Source of the DNA: Posidonia oceanica
Taxonomy: Eukaryota > Streptophyta > Magnoliopsida > Alismatales > Posidoniaceae
Assembly: GCA_037176725.1 (NCBI GenBank)
Contig: JAZBRS010000035.1
Location: 42,976,001 to 43,040,000, forward strand
Direction: 5' to 3'
Length of the DNA stretch: 64,000 bases
This document shows positions 1-11,435 of the stretch, piece by piece. Position 1 is the first letter of the stretch, and every line of letters begins with the position of its first letter. The position numbers and the translations under genes are program-made. Below the pieces are notes generated by a model that was given only the letters and a program-made list of their open reading frames with translations, searched no databases and was not told where the DNA came from.

Positions 1-1572
1 ATCCCAGCCGAAAGTTGGCCGGAGGGCTGGCCTGAGTTGAAGCCTAGTCGCCTGTTGGACAGGCGGTGGTGCTACAACCCAAGTTGCCCAGACAACCATC
101 TTCCTGGCCAGATCTTGGACTCACAAGCAAGCAAAATGATAAACTAATTACGCAAGCATATAGAGTATTGAACAGAGATTAAAAGCATATATTTAACAAA
201 CAAAATGGGACTTCGAGGTGGCTAGAGCAACACCTCAAAGTCAGGCCGGCAGTTTGGTTGTATTGCAGGTCAGTCGTCGCTTGAGCTGGCGCTTGACTTG
301 GCAGTCCGTTGGTTGGACTTCAACGTCATAATTCGCCGCGGTGGTGAAGCCTAAAATGCCGATATGGGCTGGGGAAGCTTCACGACGCTTCCAGGAACCC
401 AACCACACCTTCAACTTGGAGAATGGCGGTCTGAGGCAGTCCACCCATCTCCGCCCCCTTCGGCCACCATCCTCCGTCGAGCTCCGGCCATGGGAGCGGC
501 CAAGCATGTGAGTAGGAGGCTGGGAAGTCTCTGGGCATGGAGGAGGATGCGAGGGTGCATCCCCGAGCCAAGGAGGTGGTCTGTGCCTCCATCCCGCCTT
601 TGTCGGTGCTTCACCAGCGTTGGCAAATGGCAGTGGTCGTTGGGTCGGCCAGGGATGCGGGGAGGAGAACTAACTATATAGGAAGGAAGGGGAGAGGTCC
701 GGGAAGGTTCACAGACCCTTGGACTATCAATGTGGTTAGAGGCTAACCTCTGTGTGGCTTGTTGGAGTTGACAGTTCCGGCAGAGGAGCTTGCCAGAGTT
801 GGGGAAGAAGGATGCGGTGCGGCGCAGTGAGGCTTGGGAATGCTCTGGAAAGATAGGAATCGCACAAGGATGGACTGAGGAAGCTCTTTGAACTCTCAAT
901 TGCACTCTAGAAGCAAAGGAGGAGGAGAAGAGGGCTTGAAAGTTGTGAACGGTGACTGGGAAATGGCGGTGGTTGTTCGATTTTGTTCAGTCAAGGCTGT
1001 GGCACGAAGGACGGTGGCAGGGAGAGGTGGCATGGGGTCGTGAGATTGTGGGCAAGGTCGTGGAGTGGTAGGGACACGAAAGTCGTAGCCGGTATGGGTG
1101 CGCAAGTCGTCGCGGGAGCATGGCTGGAAGCGTCCAAAATGGCCGAACGATGGAAGAGTCCAAGCTCTATTTCTCATAGTTCAGTCGCCCCTCACGATGC
1201 CGACAAACTCAGTCACCACTCAATGCGACGACAGAGCTTACTCGCCCTTGAGACAGGCGACTGAAGGTGAGATCCAGTGGGCTAGGCTAGCTAGGCTTGT
1301 GTGTTAGGTTTAGATGGAAGTTGTAAAGTGGGATTGGTTTTGGAGTTTTAAAAGGGATTATGGGTTTGTGGAAGTAGGGTTAGGTTATGAAATGGGTTTT
1401 GGCTTATTTTTGGGTTTAAATTAGGGTTGGTTTTGGGTAGGAAATTGGATAAGGTTTGGGAAATGGAGTTGGGTTGTTTTAGGTAGGGTTTTGAAATGGA
1501 TTCACTGTGCCTTCTTCTGAGCCAACTTCCAGAAGTTCTCCAACAAAAGCCTATCAAAATGAGGTGTCTATA
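1..1572 (-). repeat. E1 3' LTR, truncated by the window edge
   Basis: Positions 1-1572 align end to end with 16941-18511, so this is the second LTR of the minus-strand element E1, with about 1.3 kb lying left of the window. Its outer end (read on the minus strand) is TATAGACACC, against TGTAGACACC in the other copy, so the terminal TG has mutated. In the last 270 bp I count about nine differences (roughly 3 percent), so E1 is not very old. Confidence 0.9.
671..682 (-). promoter_or_regulatory. TATA-box candidate in E1 3' LTR
   Basis: The minus strand reads CCTATATAGTTA. The same motif lies at 17611-17622 in the 5' LTR, about 890 bp into the LTR, a plausible U3/R promoter position. Confidence 0.5.
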
Positions 1573-3179
1573 GATGCCTCTCCCTGAGCAAGGTCAAGCG
1601 TAGCGAGACCTTGGCTCTGGGGTGACAAGACACCCCACTCGACACCGACAAGAGCACAAGTTGCTATCGACGTGAGTCACTTATTTGGCGGATGCACCGA
1701 AGGTCACGACTCGTTGCCGCAATGCAACATGCAGATGCAGATGTGAATGTTGATGCAATGCAATGCATGCTAATGCAATTATCTAGCACACAATGCTATA
1801 AAGAAGTGCAGGGTTGATGCAAAAGGATGCTAAGAGAGGGTTGCGATGCAATGCGTGAATTTGGCGATTAGTCCAAATTCGCATGAAAGGGATGCCGGAC
1901 AAGATTGAAGGACTTGTCATCCGAGCAGTGAGGTCTACCAGCCAAGCGAGGGGAAAGAGATAGCTTGTCCCTGCCTGAGGGAGCAAGCAAAGCGGCTAGG
2001 GTCGTGCAGAAAAGGGGGCAAAAATCTGAGAAAATTGCGAGAGGAGAGGGGCATCTTCTCCTGCCGAGAAAGCATGCGGGACTTCGTCTTCTTGGAACAA
2101 AGTCGCGTGAAGGATGTGATAAGCTTTTGGACTTATCGGCCAGGGGTGATGTGTTTCGGATCATCAATCGGGTGGATGGATGGTTTCGGAGCATCAGCCG
2201 GAAAGATAGTTGGTTTTGGAGCATCAGCCAGAAGGATAGATGGTTTCGGAGCATCAGCCAGGAGGTGATAGTTATTGGATATTAGCCGAAAGGTGATAGT
2301 TACTGGATATCAACTGAAAGGTGCAATTACGGGTGATAGTTACTGGATATCAGTCGAAAGGATAGATGGTTTCGGAGCATCAGCTGAAGGATAGATGGTT
2401 TCGGAGCATCAGCCGGAGGATAGATGGTTTCAGAGCATCAGTCGGAATGATAGATGGTTTCGGAGCATCAGCCAGAAAGTGATAGTTGCTGGATATCAGC
2501 CAAAAGGTGCAATTACGGGTGATAGTTACTGGATATCAGTCGAAAGGATAGATGGTTTCGGAGCATCAGCCGAAGGATAGATGGTTTCGGAGCATCAGCC
2601 GAAAAGATAGATGGTTTCAGAGCATCAGCCAGAAAGAATAGATTGTTGATTGATAGATGATAAGATGCCAGACTTATCGACCTGAGGTAGATGGGAACCC
2701 ATGACATCCAGGTATATCGACGGGGAAAGATAGGGAAATGATACCATACGGCAACTAAAAAAAGATGCCTCTAGTATCAGGATGATACCAGGGGACAGCC
2801 GAAGTGCCACTGGTATCGAAAAACAAAGGATATGGACAAAACTGACGCGTTTGTCAAGCGAGTAGTTAGGGGTACCTGCTCGGTGGAAGATCCAGGCGAG
2901 AGTGCGTGGCGGCTTTGCTTGATGCGACGACGTGGGTCTGTAGAGATTCTAGCATTTGGATTGATTGTGGAGGACTTTCCTGCGTCATTTTGGCAGCAAG
3001 TCTGGCTAGGGGCCCTGAGGCATGACTGGCAAGAACATGATATGCATTGAGCAGTCTAAGTACCAGTAGATGGCACAAAATATCTTTGCATTGATTGAAC
3101 TGTTGATTACACGCCAGTGGCAGGCCAAAAGATACAGCATAACTTGGAAGGAAACTAAACAAGTAGCTGTACAAGTGCC
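1573..3179 (-). other. E1 3' untranslated region before the 3' LTR
   Basis: This is internal sequence between the PMD reading frame and the 3' LTR. Next to the LTR the minus strand reads AGGGAGAGGC, the best polypurine-tract candidate. Apart from the minisatellite at 2150-2641 I see no coding or structural feature. Tat/Ogre elements are known for hypervariable 3' regions of this kind. Confidence 0.6.
2150..2641 (-). repeat. Minisatellite with two interleaved unit types
   Basis: A tandem array of about 16 units of 28-32 bp. Type A has the core GATGGTTTCGGAGCATCAGC and type B the core GATAGTTACTGGATATCAG, and both end in CGAAAG-like sequence. A longer segment starting GTGCAATTACGGG recurs at 2321 and 2507, giving a higher-order period of 186 bp. 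No reading frame is supported. The location between coding region and 3' LTR matches the hypervariable satellite-generating region described for Ogre/Tat elements. Confidence 0.9.
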
Positions 3180-4382
3180 CTAGCTGGTTCGAGCCTTCTT
3201 CGATTCCCTAGAGTCAGGGAACAAGGGGGCACCAGGCGGGATCTCGTTGATGGGCCAGAGCTCCTGCACCTCGGTCATGTACTCAAGAGTGCATCCTAAG
3301 CCTCTTGCAGCCACGATGTTTGTCGACCGCACTCTGTACTGCATTAGGTTGGCTAGCTCTTTTGTTGTAGCAGTTGAACTGAGAGGATATGTCTAGAGAA
3401 GCTTGGGCGCTGTGCTGTCAATGAAGGCGCCCTGCTGGAAGCCAAATTGCCGCATGACTCTGATAGGGTGGTATTCCACACCAGCTGTGAATCCTGGTAG
3501 CACAACCAGTCGCATGTCGCGGGCGCCGAAGAAGATAGTGAATGACTCAGCCACGGATGGGATGATATGCCAGGTTACTGCATCATCCATTAGCTTTGAC
3601 AGCTTCTCGTATTCCTCCTAGACACTCTTGATTGTTTTGGCGTGGTCGTTGTTGCAGTAGGTTTCAAAAGCATGCGCCTGGAGGCGTAGAAGGTCTATCA
3701 TTAGGTGAGCGGCTAGCCAGATCTGTATGAGTGCTCCGTAGCCATGGAAGTGGCTGTAGCGATGCGAGATGCAGTCCAGCCTACGGTATATCTCTGCTAG
3801 GACAACTGGTGCCAGGTCTATCTGCCGGGTCACCACAGCAAGTGCTATTTCAGTGATCTCGTTGGCCACAATCATCCGGCCATGAGTAAAGATCAGCTCG
3901 CCTAGGAAGTGGGTGACAAATCCCTGGAGCCACAGCCCGTCTCTGAGTTCAGCACGCTTTTCCATAGTCTCATCAAAGTATGCTAGGCGGAGCATGGGCA
4001 TGGGCCCGGTGGTGCAGATCAGTCTTTGTTGGCAGCCTTGAGTAGAGAGCCCAGACAGCTGGCTCAGGACTGCGATGTATTTGTCGTGCCTCACAAAGAT
4101 AGGTGGTCCCATTATCTTGGAGAAGCCGCAGATCCGGCACACTTCCTCCAGTGTGGGTGTTAGTTCTGTTCTGCCAAAGCGGAAGACGTGGTGCGCCGGT
4201 TTCCAGAATCTTGCAGTGGCGCACAAAAGATGTCGGCTCACTTCAACGTCAGCAGCCTTCAGAAGTTTGGTTGGAATGCCCCATAGGCGCAGCTTTTCAT
4301 AGTCATCTTTGGTGAGCTTGTCGATGCATTCTCGCAAGATGTCGGAGCAAAGCGTTGGGGTCACTAGAGTAGGGAAGCCCAT
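3180..4382 (-). pseudogene. PMD-family protein encoded inside E1 (two amber stops)
   Basis: The frame from ATG at 4382 (context GCCATGG) runs about 400 codons to a TAG at 3180-3182, interrupted only by TAG at 3618-3620 and 3393-3395 and with no frameshift. The protein has the hallmarks of the plant mobile domain (aminotransferase-like PMD) family: the early block FRFGRTELTPTLEEVCRICG, a middle FLGELIF block, and YGALIQIWLAAHL followed by a conserved YHPIRVMRQFGFQQG near the C-terminus. PMD proteins occur as host factors (MAIN/MAIL1) and inside plant transposable elements. Here it lies downstream of integrase in the same sense as gag-pol, so it behaves as an extra retrotransposon ORF. Both internal stops are explained by CAG-to-TAG change. 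Biochemical function is not known from sequence. Confidence 0.8.
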
Positions 4383-5787
4383 GGCACAAGAAGGAGAATG
4401 CAGATGGCTGTTGCAGAATCTTCAAGTACCTGTTACCAAGACTGTAGATCATCAAATTTCATATAATCACTGGTAGATATGTGGATTCAGAAGCTAGTAA
4501 AGCAGTTCGACATGTTCAGCAGTTAGCATTCTAAACACAGAGACTTAAGCATATGTAGGAGTACTGTCTCAGTGCTGAGGCAAGTTTTGTAGAGTGGAAT
4601 GAGAGAAGGAAAAGAATGAATGATGATGCAGATGTATGCATGATTTACGATTGGTATGCTTTGCCCTCAGCATACGGAGTGCTTTAGCGCCTACCGTATA
4701 GGAAGAGAGCTGTCCCTGACTCATCGGACTCTACTCAAACTCCTAGCTTGTTGGTGGCACTCTGGGAAAGGGTGTTGGTGGTGTTTGGTGGTGGTGTGGA
4801 GAGGACAGGCTTCACGCCAAACTCTCAAGGACTTACACCTACTCTTTTCTTTTCTCTCTCTTTTGTTTGCTCTCACATAGGTGTGCAGGATTCCCCCTAC
4901 CCCTGGCTTGGAGGTAAGGGAGACATAGTTTGAGGCCGGGGAGTTGCTGCTGGACGAGGGTTAGGTCCCAAGGGATTTGTAGATTGTATAGGCTTGAACT
5001 ATGATTCCACTCATAGTTCCTATACGGTAGGCGGGATCACGCTACTTGCCTTTATTTCTAGAGTTGACTTTTGTTTCCCCCTTTTTTCTTTCCTTTTTTT
5101 CTCTTTTTTTGGTTTGTTTGTATTTTTTTTTCTTCTTTTTTCTTTTTTCATGGCTCGCAGGTTTCCGCTATCCCTGATCTAAAGGCAATGGGTGCCTAGT
5201 TTTGGGACATGGGGGACTAGGCCTTCTCCAAGACGAGTTGGTGGGACAGGGTCATGCTGCACACCTCTATCTCTAGGTCCGACTTTTGTCTTCGCCTTCT
5301 ATTCTTTTCTCTTGTACCCATGCTTAGACATATCTTTTTTTCTGGCTCACACTTTCGATTGTACGCTAGCATTTTTCCTCCCTCTAGAGGTGTAAGTCCT
5401 TAGGTGTTTAGGCATTTCGCCTGTGCTCACTGAGTGGTGGCTCCCTCACTAGCTAAGACATCTAAGTAGTGTCAAGTGAGGTAGGGCAGACTCCTTCCAG
5501 AGCAGGCAAGCACTTCCGATTTTCATCACCGGGCTGAATGTTTTGCATGACGGATTGATGATGACGATGATTTCTTTTGGGCTTTTTGAAGAAGATATGC
5601 TTGGAAAGGGAGAAATGCATGGAGATGTACAATGATGGAAAATGCAAGAGATATGACAAGGAGATGTGTGAAGATGTACATGGGCAGAGATGCAAGGGAT
5701 GGAACAGAGAAGATATGCGGATGTACAGGGGTGAAGATGCTAGAGATAGAACAGGAAAGGGGGATCTGCAAAGCGAGTTGCCCTGGG
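4383..5787 (-). other. E1 spacer between integrase and PMD ORF
   Basis: No convincing coding sequence. It contains a 17-bp inverted repeat (4687-4704 and 5017-5033), a perfect 9-bp-stem hairpin at 4996-5019, and a pyrimidine-rich run around 5080-5150 that is purine-rich in the element's sense strand. Two diverged copies of a block around 5030-5160 and 5240-5350 suggest an old local duplication. Confidence 0.5.
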
Positions 5788-7035
5788 TCACTGATAGTAC
5801 TTCTTGAGGTAACACGAGTTGATCGGCTCCGACTACTCAACCTGGTCCATGTCCTTAAGAATTGCTGTGCCACCCGAGAATGCTTGCTTGACCACAAAGG
5901 GGCCACGCCAGTTGGGTCGCAATTTGCCTTGACCGTCTGGCAGGTGAATGGCACGCAGAACCAGATCTCCTAGCTGGAAACTTCTAGGTTGAACTTTCTT
6001 CAAGTATGCTCTGGCCATCCTCTTCTGATAACAGTGAGCATTGTGCATAGCTTGCAGCCTGTGCTCGTCAATCAGATTCAGCTGGATGCAGCGGTCTTCG
6101 ACCCACTCTACCTCCTCCAGCTCAACTTCTTGTAGGACCCGTAGTGAGAGGATCTCTACTTCGACAGGTAGCACCGCCTCCAAGCCGTACACCAGAGAGT
6201 ACAGGGTGGCTCCTGTTGAGGTTTGGATTGATGTCCTGTACGCCCAGAGCACGTACGGAACCTTGTCATGCCAGTCTTTATGGGTTTCCGCCATCTTCTT
6301 TATAATCTTCACAATGTTCTTGTTGGCAGACTCCACTACTCCGTTCATCTGTGGCTGATAGGACGAGGACATGTGATGCTTGATCTTGAGGCTCTACAGG
6401 TATTCTTCGGTCCTTTTGGCAATGAAGTTCGAGCCATTGTCAGAGATGATGGAGCGCGGGACCCCGTACCGGGCGACAATATTTTTTCTGATAAATTTCT
6501 CTATCGCCGCGGTTGTGACAGCTTTGTATGAGGCAGCTTCCACGCACTTAGTAAAGTAGTCAATCGCCACCAGGATGAAGCGATGACCGTTTGAAGTAGC
6601 AGGATGTATTGCGCCAATGACATCGATCCCCCAAGTGGAGAAAGGCCATGGCGATGACATGTTATGCAGATATTGTGGGGGAGCTCGAATAAAGTTGCCA
6701 TGGATCTGGCAGTTGTGGCACTTACGCACAAACCGGCAGCAGTCTGCTTCCATGGTTAGCCAGAAATAGCCTTGGAGCATAATCTTCTTGGCCAGGAGGA
6801 TGCCGTTCATATGCTGGCCACAGGTCCCCGCATGTACTTGAAGCATCAGCGTGTCAGCCTCCGACTTGTTCAGGCAGCGTAATAACATCTGATTGTATGA
6901 TCTTCTGTATAACTGCCTTGCCCCTAACACATACTTCGACGCCAGATGCACCAAAGTTCTTTTATCTGCTGCTGAGGTGCTGGGCGGAAGGTTGCCAGAC
7001 TCCAGGAAGGCCTTGATGTCATGATACCACGGTCG
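5788..7035 (-). pseudogene. E1 integrase domain
   Basis: Read on the minus strand, this begins after the second RNase H with a long N-terminal segment, then a zinc-binding HHCC-like region (HAGTCGQHMNG followed by CHNC). The catalytic core follows: D in WGIDVIGAIHP, D in SDNGSNF and E in MNGVVESANK. A GPF-type motif (NWRGPFVV) lies near the C-terminus, and the frame ends at a TGA at 5788-5790. A TAG at 6394-6396 breaks the core between the second D and the E, and another stop lies near 5833. All three acidic catalytic positions are visible, so the decay is by stop codons. Homologous to the E3 integrase at 52713-53950; absent from E2 because of truncation. Confidence 0.88.
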
Positions 7036-7560
7036 TTCTTCTGTGGGATCTGCCTCTTCTATACTCATGCAATGCGCAGGCTGCTCTATGCGAGTAACTG
7101 ATACATCCACCGCACGGTCTTCAGGTATACTGAGCCAGGATGCCAGGGTTGCCAGTGCATCTGCATATGCGTTCCTTACTCTGTTCATGTATGTGAAGCG
7201 GATGCTTTCAAATTCATCTATCAGCTTCAGCAGGTGTTCGTGATATGGCACAAGCTTTGGATCCTTTGTTTTCCCGTCGCCATTCAGTTGAGAGATCACT
7301 AACATGGCATCGCCGTGCACATGCAGCTTCTGTGCCTTATGCTCGAGGGCGACCTTCAATCCTAGGATGCATGCTTCATATTCTGCTTCATTGTTGGTGC
7401 ATTTGAAAGTCAGCTTCCTCGCAAAAGAATCATCTGCCCCGGTGGCGTTGTCAGCACTGCGCCTACGCCTCGACCCTTCTTGTTGACAGCGCAATCGAAG
7501 TACAGCTGCCACTACTCTTGATCCTCAGGGTCTTTCTCATCAGAGTCCTCCATTGCAAAG
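7036..7560 (-). pseudogene. E1 second (archaeal-type) RNase H domain
   Basis: WQLYFD near 7511 carries the first catalytic Asp. It is followed by a frameshift around 7425, then TNNEAEYEACILGL (Glu) and HGDAMLVISQ (Asp). The tail RNAYADALATLASWLS holds the last Asp region. A second RNase H between the RT-linked one and integrase is the signature of the Tat lineage, so this domain helps classify E1. The frameshift and a TAG just before WQLYFD make it non-functional as written. Confidence 0.85.
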
Positions 7561-9280
7561 AGGATATCCTCATCCGGGAACTGCGTCTGGAGAGGCTGGT
7601 ACTCAGGTAGAGGAAAGTCAACAAGATGATCTGCCATGGCTTGGCCCTTCATGGATTTCTATGTGACGAATGTGATGTCGTACTGAGACAACAACACCTA
7701 CCACTTAACACATCTGCCCACCATGGCTGGCTTCTAGAAGAGGAATTTAATGGGGTCATACCGACATAAGAGCTGAACTAGATATGCCATCAAATAATGC
7801 CTTAATTTTTGTGCAGCCTAGACAAGAGATAAGCAGGTCTTCTCTATTGTGCTATACCTAGCTTCGCATTCATTGAACTTCTTGCTCAGGTAATAAATGG
7901 CGTGCTCCTTTCTACCCGATTCATCATGTTGGCCTAAGACGATGCCCATGGAATGCTGCGTGGTAGAAAGGTAGAGAAGAAGAGGTCTCCTCGGCGTGGG
8001 AGGAACCAAGACAGGAGGCTTGATCAGTAGCTGCTTGATTTTGTCAAATGTAGCCTAGCACTCCCCACTCCAGTCGATCTGTGCATTCTTCTTCAGGAGC
8101 TTGAATATCGGTTCGCAGATGGGCGTAAGCTGCGCAATGAATCGACTGATATACTGTAAACGCCCTAGCAGGCCTCGGACCTCCATTTCAGTTCCGGGGG
8201 ATGGCATTTTCACGATAGCTTTTGCCTTGCTCAGGTCCACCTCAATCCCCCTTTGACTGACAATGTATCCCAGGAGTTTCCTAGATGACACCCCGAATAC
8301 ACATTTACTAGGGTTGAGCCGCAGCTTGTATTTCCTCAAGCGGTCAAAGAGCTTCTTCAGACATGCGAGGTGATCCTCGGGCTCTTTGGTCTTGGAAATC
8401 ATATCGTCCACGTAAACCTCAACTTCTTGGTGCATGAGGTTGTGGAAAAGTGTTGTCATCGCCCTTTGATAGGTTGCGCCAGTGTTCTTGAGCCCAAACG
8501 ACATGACTTGGTAGCAGAAGACCCCCCTAGGAGGTGATAAATGATGTCTTCTCCATGTCTTCTTCTACCATTTTGATTTGATTATAGCCGGAGAAGCCAT
8601 CCATAAAGGATAGCATCTTGTGGCCTACACTATTGTCGACTAGGACGTCAATGTGAGGCAATGGAAAATCGTCCTTGGGACTTGCCTTGTTTAGGTCCTT
8701 GTAGTCGATGCACATCTGGACTCGACCATCCTTCTTGGGCACTGGCACAACATTCGCAAGCCACTCAGGGTAAAGGATGACCTTCAGAAAATTGACATTG
8801 TGCTGCTTCATTATCTCCTCTTTGATCATGAGCAGCCACTGCGATCGTCATCTTCTTAGCTTCTGCTTTACTGGCTTGGCATCTGGATTCAAGAGCAGGT
8901 TATGCACCACTATTTCGACATCAAGGCCAACCATATCTTCATAGCTGCAAGCGAAGACATCTGCATACTCTTTCAAGAATGCAATGAACTTTGCTCTGGC
9001 CTGGGGCGATAGTTGGGCGCTGATACGGACTTCTCGAGCTTCTTTGGCTGTGCCGATGTTCACAACCTTCGTCTCCTCTTCGACGTGGAGGTTGGGGTCT
9101 TCTGGATCATTGTCATAGGGTCGGAACTCATGCGATGGTCCATCATTCTCAACTTCGCTTGCATCATCCTCCTCTCCATATGCAATAAGTTCCGAGAGGT
9201 TCTCCTTTTCAAAGGTGGGGTCTGTTATATCAAAGGAGTGTAAATGCTCCGCTTCTTGGCCCTAGTGACGCTTCAAGATG
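7561..9280 (-). pseudogene. E1 reverse transcriptase with degenerate first RNase H
   Basis: Sense is minus. The N-terminal lead-in YEDMVGLDVEIVVHNL is followed by KKDGRVQMCIDYKDLNKA, then the fingers/palm segment SFMDGFSGYNQI, and YVDDM near 8420 holds the catalytic Asp pair intact. The RT-linked RNase H (RPLLLYLSTTQHS, then a block around EHAIYYLSKKF) lacks the catalytic Asp at its start. This fits the degenerate connection domain of elements that carry a second RNase H. Breaks include a frameshift near 8515 in a C-rich run, and TAG stops near 8058 and around 7817. Confidence 0.88.
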
Positions 9281-10739
9281 GTCACACTTACTTGAGTGTT
9301 TCTATATACTTGGTGGGCGACCTCTGTGCTGGCAACTTCCTCTGCCTGTTCTGCTGCTGATGGCACTGTTGCTGACTCGATTTCTGACGTTGCTACTGAC
9401 CCTGCTACTGGTGGCTCTGCTGATTCAACTGATTCCGTCACTATTTGTACTGCTGATGCTTCCTCCTCCATGCCTCTTATTGTGCTTGTGGAGGGTATAC
9501 CAGACTGGCGGCTGATCAGGGTACTGCCACTTGCTGCACTGCCGGAGTGGGGCATGTGCTGCACCAACTACCTAGACTCGCCTTGTGGCTGCAGAGTGAT
9601 CAGTTCATCTGGTCTGGTGGGGGCCACTACTGCTGAGTCTTCTTCAATGACCATGATAGAGGCATGGCCCTTCTACGGGGAGGGGTCCGTAGCCACAGCT
9701 TTCCCTTTCCTTGCCGCCTGATACTCTGCCAGGTCCTTCGTCAGCGATGCGAGCTGTTCCTGGAACAGCACCTCCAAGTCGCCCATCAACGAGTCAACTT
9801 GGGCCTCTACCGCCACTCCTTCCTCCTCATCTGAGGGTGAGTGGTGTAGTAGGCGCCGAGGGCCTCTGGCTTTGGCCCGGCCGCTAGATGTACCACTGCT
9901 CTAGGTGCTCATTCTGGCTGGCCTGCGGGCGCGGCTAATTGCAGTGGCCTGGCGATTAGAGATCCAAACAGATTGGTCATCGGCACCGCATATGGGTGCA
10001 CTGCCAAAGTCACTACTGCAAGTGGAAGGGAGGTACATATGCTCTTCTGGATGGCCCATGGCTGGGGGGTTGTGCTGCCTGACAAGACCCCTGTATCTGG
10101 TGGTGATGGTGACTACACGGCCTCTGACGCCATGGGGGCCTACCACGAGGCTTGATGTCTTGAGGCAGGAGGAAGTGTGACTGACTAAGCCACTGGCGTT
10201 GCTTGTGATGCGGCTGCTGAAGCAGGCTGAGTCGCGCTGCTGACTGAATTGAGTGACTGACCCGCCAGAGAGGGTGACAGCCATACCGATGCGCCTGAGG
10301 CCATTGGCAGACTTGCTAACTGTGCCTTAGCTGGTGTCCGTGACTTCGGAGCTACTGCTACTGCTATCGGTGATGCTGATAAGACTGTAGGAAGATCAGT
10401 GACTGTCAATTCTACCAAAGGGCCTGTCAAATCTGTTGCTTTATCTGTGGAGGGAAGGGCCAGACAAACTGACCGAGAAGCTGCCGTACCGAGTTGGACT
10501 TCACTGCAGGTTTGGGCTGCCCCTACTATGCCAGACTACTCCTCATCCGAGTAATAGTCCTCAATGTAGACCCATTCTTTTGTTAGCAGCGAAGGGCTTT
10601 GGCACGGCTCCGATTGCGATATGGCCTAATCACCACCTGAACCCAGGGTACCTGCACTGGTGAAGTTAGCGAGGTGCCAGGGAATGATCATTCTTCGATT
10701 CTACGGCTGTGGGTCGTATCTGAGACCCTCGTTGTCTCT
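9281..10739 (-). pseudogene. E1 protease-RT linker, low complexity
   Basis: A serine-, threonine-, alanine- and valine-rich linker between protease and RT, poorly conserved with E2 and E3 except for a short acidic segment before RT (SPSDEE-like) and the SRQSG-like stretch near 9500. Frames are broken. It has no recognisable catalytic domain and I infer it is a variable spacer of the polyprotein. Confidence 0.55.
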
Positions 10740-11435
10740 TCGCTCCTCTGCCACGATTGGCTCAGCGATTCCCTGGCCGTATCGCCCAAGCAGTGTCCCC
10801 TTGACGTAACCCCACCTGTGATAGACGTTTTCGACCATCTAGAAAGGGTTATTGTGAACGGCCAAGGAGTTGACACGTTCAAGATATGGAATAAAGTTAA
10901 TCGGCTCGCACCGATAAATGCGGTATAAAGCATCTGAAAGTTTAGGGTCAAAGGGGATAGTCTGTGAAGAGACAGAGGAGACTGCCTTGATCCGCTCCTT
11001 CTCAAAATTCTCTGCCATGACGATGATGACATCATCGCCTCAGTGAAACTTGATCATGCAATGGTGGGTCGAGGGGATGACCAGATGCTTATGGAGCCAA
11101 AGGCCCCCAAGCAGAAAATTGAAACTAGGCTCCAAGTCGACGACGTAGAATTCCACATCGAAGACGACTGGGCCGATGGTGAGAGGAATAATAAGAATCC
11201 CTAGAACGTCATGGTGGGTATTATCAAAAGCTATCATTCCCTTTACAGCTGGAGTAATGTCCTCGGCTTTGAATCCGAGCTTTGTTGCTATGCGCAAGGG
11301 ACAGACATTGAGGCCTGACCTATTTTCAACCAGCGCAACGGGAATGTGGAAGTTTTTGAATTGTACCGTGACGAAAAAGGGTTGGTTATGATTAATCCCC
11401 ACCGGAGGCAACTCATCACTTGTGAAAGAGATGAC
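10740..11435 (-). pseudogene. E1 aspartic protease, active site altered
   Basis: GINHNQPFFVTVQFKNF leads into the active-site strand, which reads LVENRSGLNV where the E2 copy has LVDNGSGLNV; the catalytic Asp is Glu and the Gly is Arg. The flap and second half (FDVEFYVVDL, then WLHKH) are conserved. A TGA at 11040-11042 interrupts it. Downstream, near 10760-10830, the minus strand still encodes a glycine-rich GYVKG..LGRYGQGI stretch resembling a G-patch, also seen in E2 and E3. The frame to this point is continuous with gag. Confidence 0.8.
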
